Of a DNA stretch of 32,487 bases, positions 31,768 to 32,487 are shown one piece after another; the stretch's first letter is position 1, and every line of letters begins with the position of its first letter. A program made the translations under genes and the position numbers. The stretch is from Streptomyces antimicrobicus (GTDB lineage: Bacteria; Actinomycetota; Actinomycetes; Streptomycetales; Streptomycetaceae), in NCBI RefSeq assembly GCF_020532625.1, contig NZ_JAJAUY010000068.1, positions 1-32,487 on the forward strand. The letters run 5' to 3'. The notes below the pieces were generated by a model. It was given only the letters and a program-made list of their open reading frames with translations. It ran no database searches and was not told where the DNA came from.

Positions 31768-32487
31768 GGCAGCCGCGCCGCGATCGCCCGGTAGACGGCC
31801 GGGTTGGTCCAGTAGGCGCTGTGCGCGGCGGGGAACGGCTGCCGGTTGTCGACCTCGACGTCGGTGACCCGGTCGGGGAACAGCCCCGCCCCGCGGTAGC
31901 CGAGCAGGTCCCGCCGGTCGTACAGGTTCAGCCAGTCGGGCAGGTGGGCCGGCAGCGGCTCCGGGTGGGCCAGCGCGGGCAGGGCCCCGCTCTCGTAGAG
32001 GAACGGCCCCTGGGAGCCCACCGTGACCAGGAGTTCCACCCGCGGGAGGGCGGTGGCGAGGAGGGTGTCCAGGGCGATGATCCCGCCGAGGCTGTGCCCC
32101 ACCACGACCACCGGCCCCGGCAGCCCCTCGATCAGCTCGCGCAGCGCGCGCCGCACCGCCTCGCCCCGGGCCAGGTACCGCATGATGTCGGCGGCGGCCG
32201 GGTGCGCGGCTTCCGTCAGCGCCCGCCGGCGCCGGACCGCGGCCCCGGTGGCCAGCCGTAACGCCGGGCGGGCGAGCAGCGCCCCGAGCCCCCGCTCCGA
32301 GCCGTCGGGCCGGGCCCCCATGAGGGCGGCCAGGGACGCCACGGCCGCGTCGCGGGCCGCGCCCTCGGGCACCACGGGCACGTCCCCGTCGAGTACGGCG
32401 GCCAGCGCGGCCGCGACCAGCGCCCGGGCCAGCAGCCGGGCGAGGTCCTCGTCGTCGGGCAGGCCGCGAGCGGCCCGGCCCGGCAGC
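31764..32487 (-). CDS. Alpha/beta hydrolase, 5' end beyond the window
   Basis: An open frame enters from the right edge and ends at 31764. The visible 240 residues show a serine hydrolase nucleophile elbow, VVVVGHSLGGIIALD, the LLVTVGSQGPFLYES strand-turn, and a late acid/histidine region ending in AAHSAYWTNPAVYRAIA, where His is a good catalytic candidate. An internal GTG at 32381 could be a start, but the coding pattern continues through it to the edge (LPDDEDLARLLARALVAAAL), so I treat the gene as partial. It overlaps the caspase gene by GTGA and probably acts with it. Hydrolases of this type accompany caspase-EAD proteins in conflict loci; the substrate is unknown. Confidence 0.82.
   Translation of the reverse strand, partial: LPGRAARGLPDDEDLARLLARALVAAALAAVLDGDVPVVPEGAARDAAVASLAALMGARPDGSERGLGALLARPALRLATGAAVRRRRALTEAAHPAAADIMRYLARGEAVRRALRELIEGLPGPVVVVGHSLGGIIALDTLLATALPRVELLVTVGSQGPFLYESGALPALAHPEPLPAHLPDWLNLYDRRDLLGYRGAGLFPDRVTDVEVDNRQPFPAAHSAYWTNPAVYRAIAARLP

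Overview
The window has very high GC, GC-rich third codon positions, tightly packed genes, frequent GTG starts and many stop/start overlaps. Together with the gene content (aerobic cobalamin pathway, NRPS, P450, M6 metalloprotease, caspase/HExxH genes) this points to an actinomycete chromosome, most likely Streptomyces. I see no rRNA, tRNA, CRISPR array or insertion sequence.

Layout. (1) 1-2248, plus strand: the end of a gene that is probably cobG, then cobH and a fused cobIJ. (2) 2424-18663, minus strand: one nine-gene biosynthetic operon plus a tenth small reading frame of uncertain status at its head. In transcription order it encodes a free-standing condensation protein, a PhyH-type oxygenase, a DUF6817-like protein, a C*-A-T synthetase, a TauD/SyrP-type hydroxylase, a PaaK-like ligase, a SufS-like PLP enzyme, an MbtH protein, an A-T-C-A-T synthetase and an MFS exporter. 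From the DUF6817 gene to the exporter every junction is a stop/start overlap. (3) 18989-21740, minus strand: cobK, cobM and cobL. The peptide operon therefore sits between two halves of the corrin pathway. (4) 21965-28210: an FAD oxidoreductase, a membrane-anchored trypsin-like protease, a P450 and a secreted M6 metalloprotease. (5) 28364-32487, minus strand: an alpha/beta hydrolase (cut by the window edge), a caspase-like protein with a C-terminal effector-associated domain, a 76-residue FxsA-like peptide and an HExxH protein.

How the genes may work together. Binding-pocket residues read from the sequence give an Asp code for the C*-A-T adenylation domain. The N-terminal condensation domain of that protein has lost its catalytic histidines, and a SyrP-type hydroxylase follows directly. 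This fits beta-hydroxylation of carrier-bound Asp, with the dead condensation domain acting as an interface domain. The first A domain of the second synthetase reads as Gln-like; the last A domain has a code I cannot assign. There is no thioesterase, so release may depend on the free-standing condensation protein or another enzyme. The translationally coupled PaaK-like ligase and SufS-like desulfurase are the most unusual pair and could install sulfur or add an unusual acyl unit. The product is unknown to me.

The right-hand locus looks like a ribosomal-peptide or conflict-type system: a short FxsA-like peptide whose stop codon abuts the start of an HExxH hydroxylase gene, beside a caspase-EAD protein and a hydrolase.
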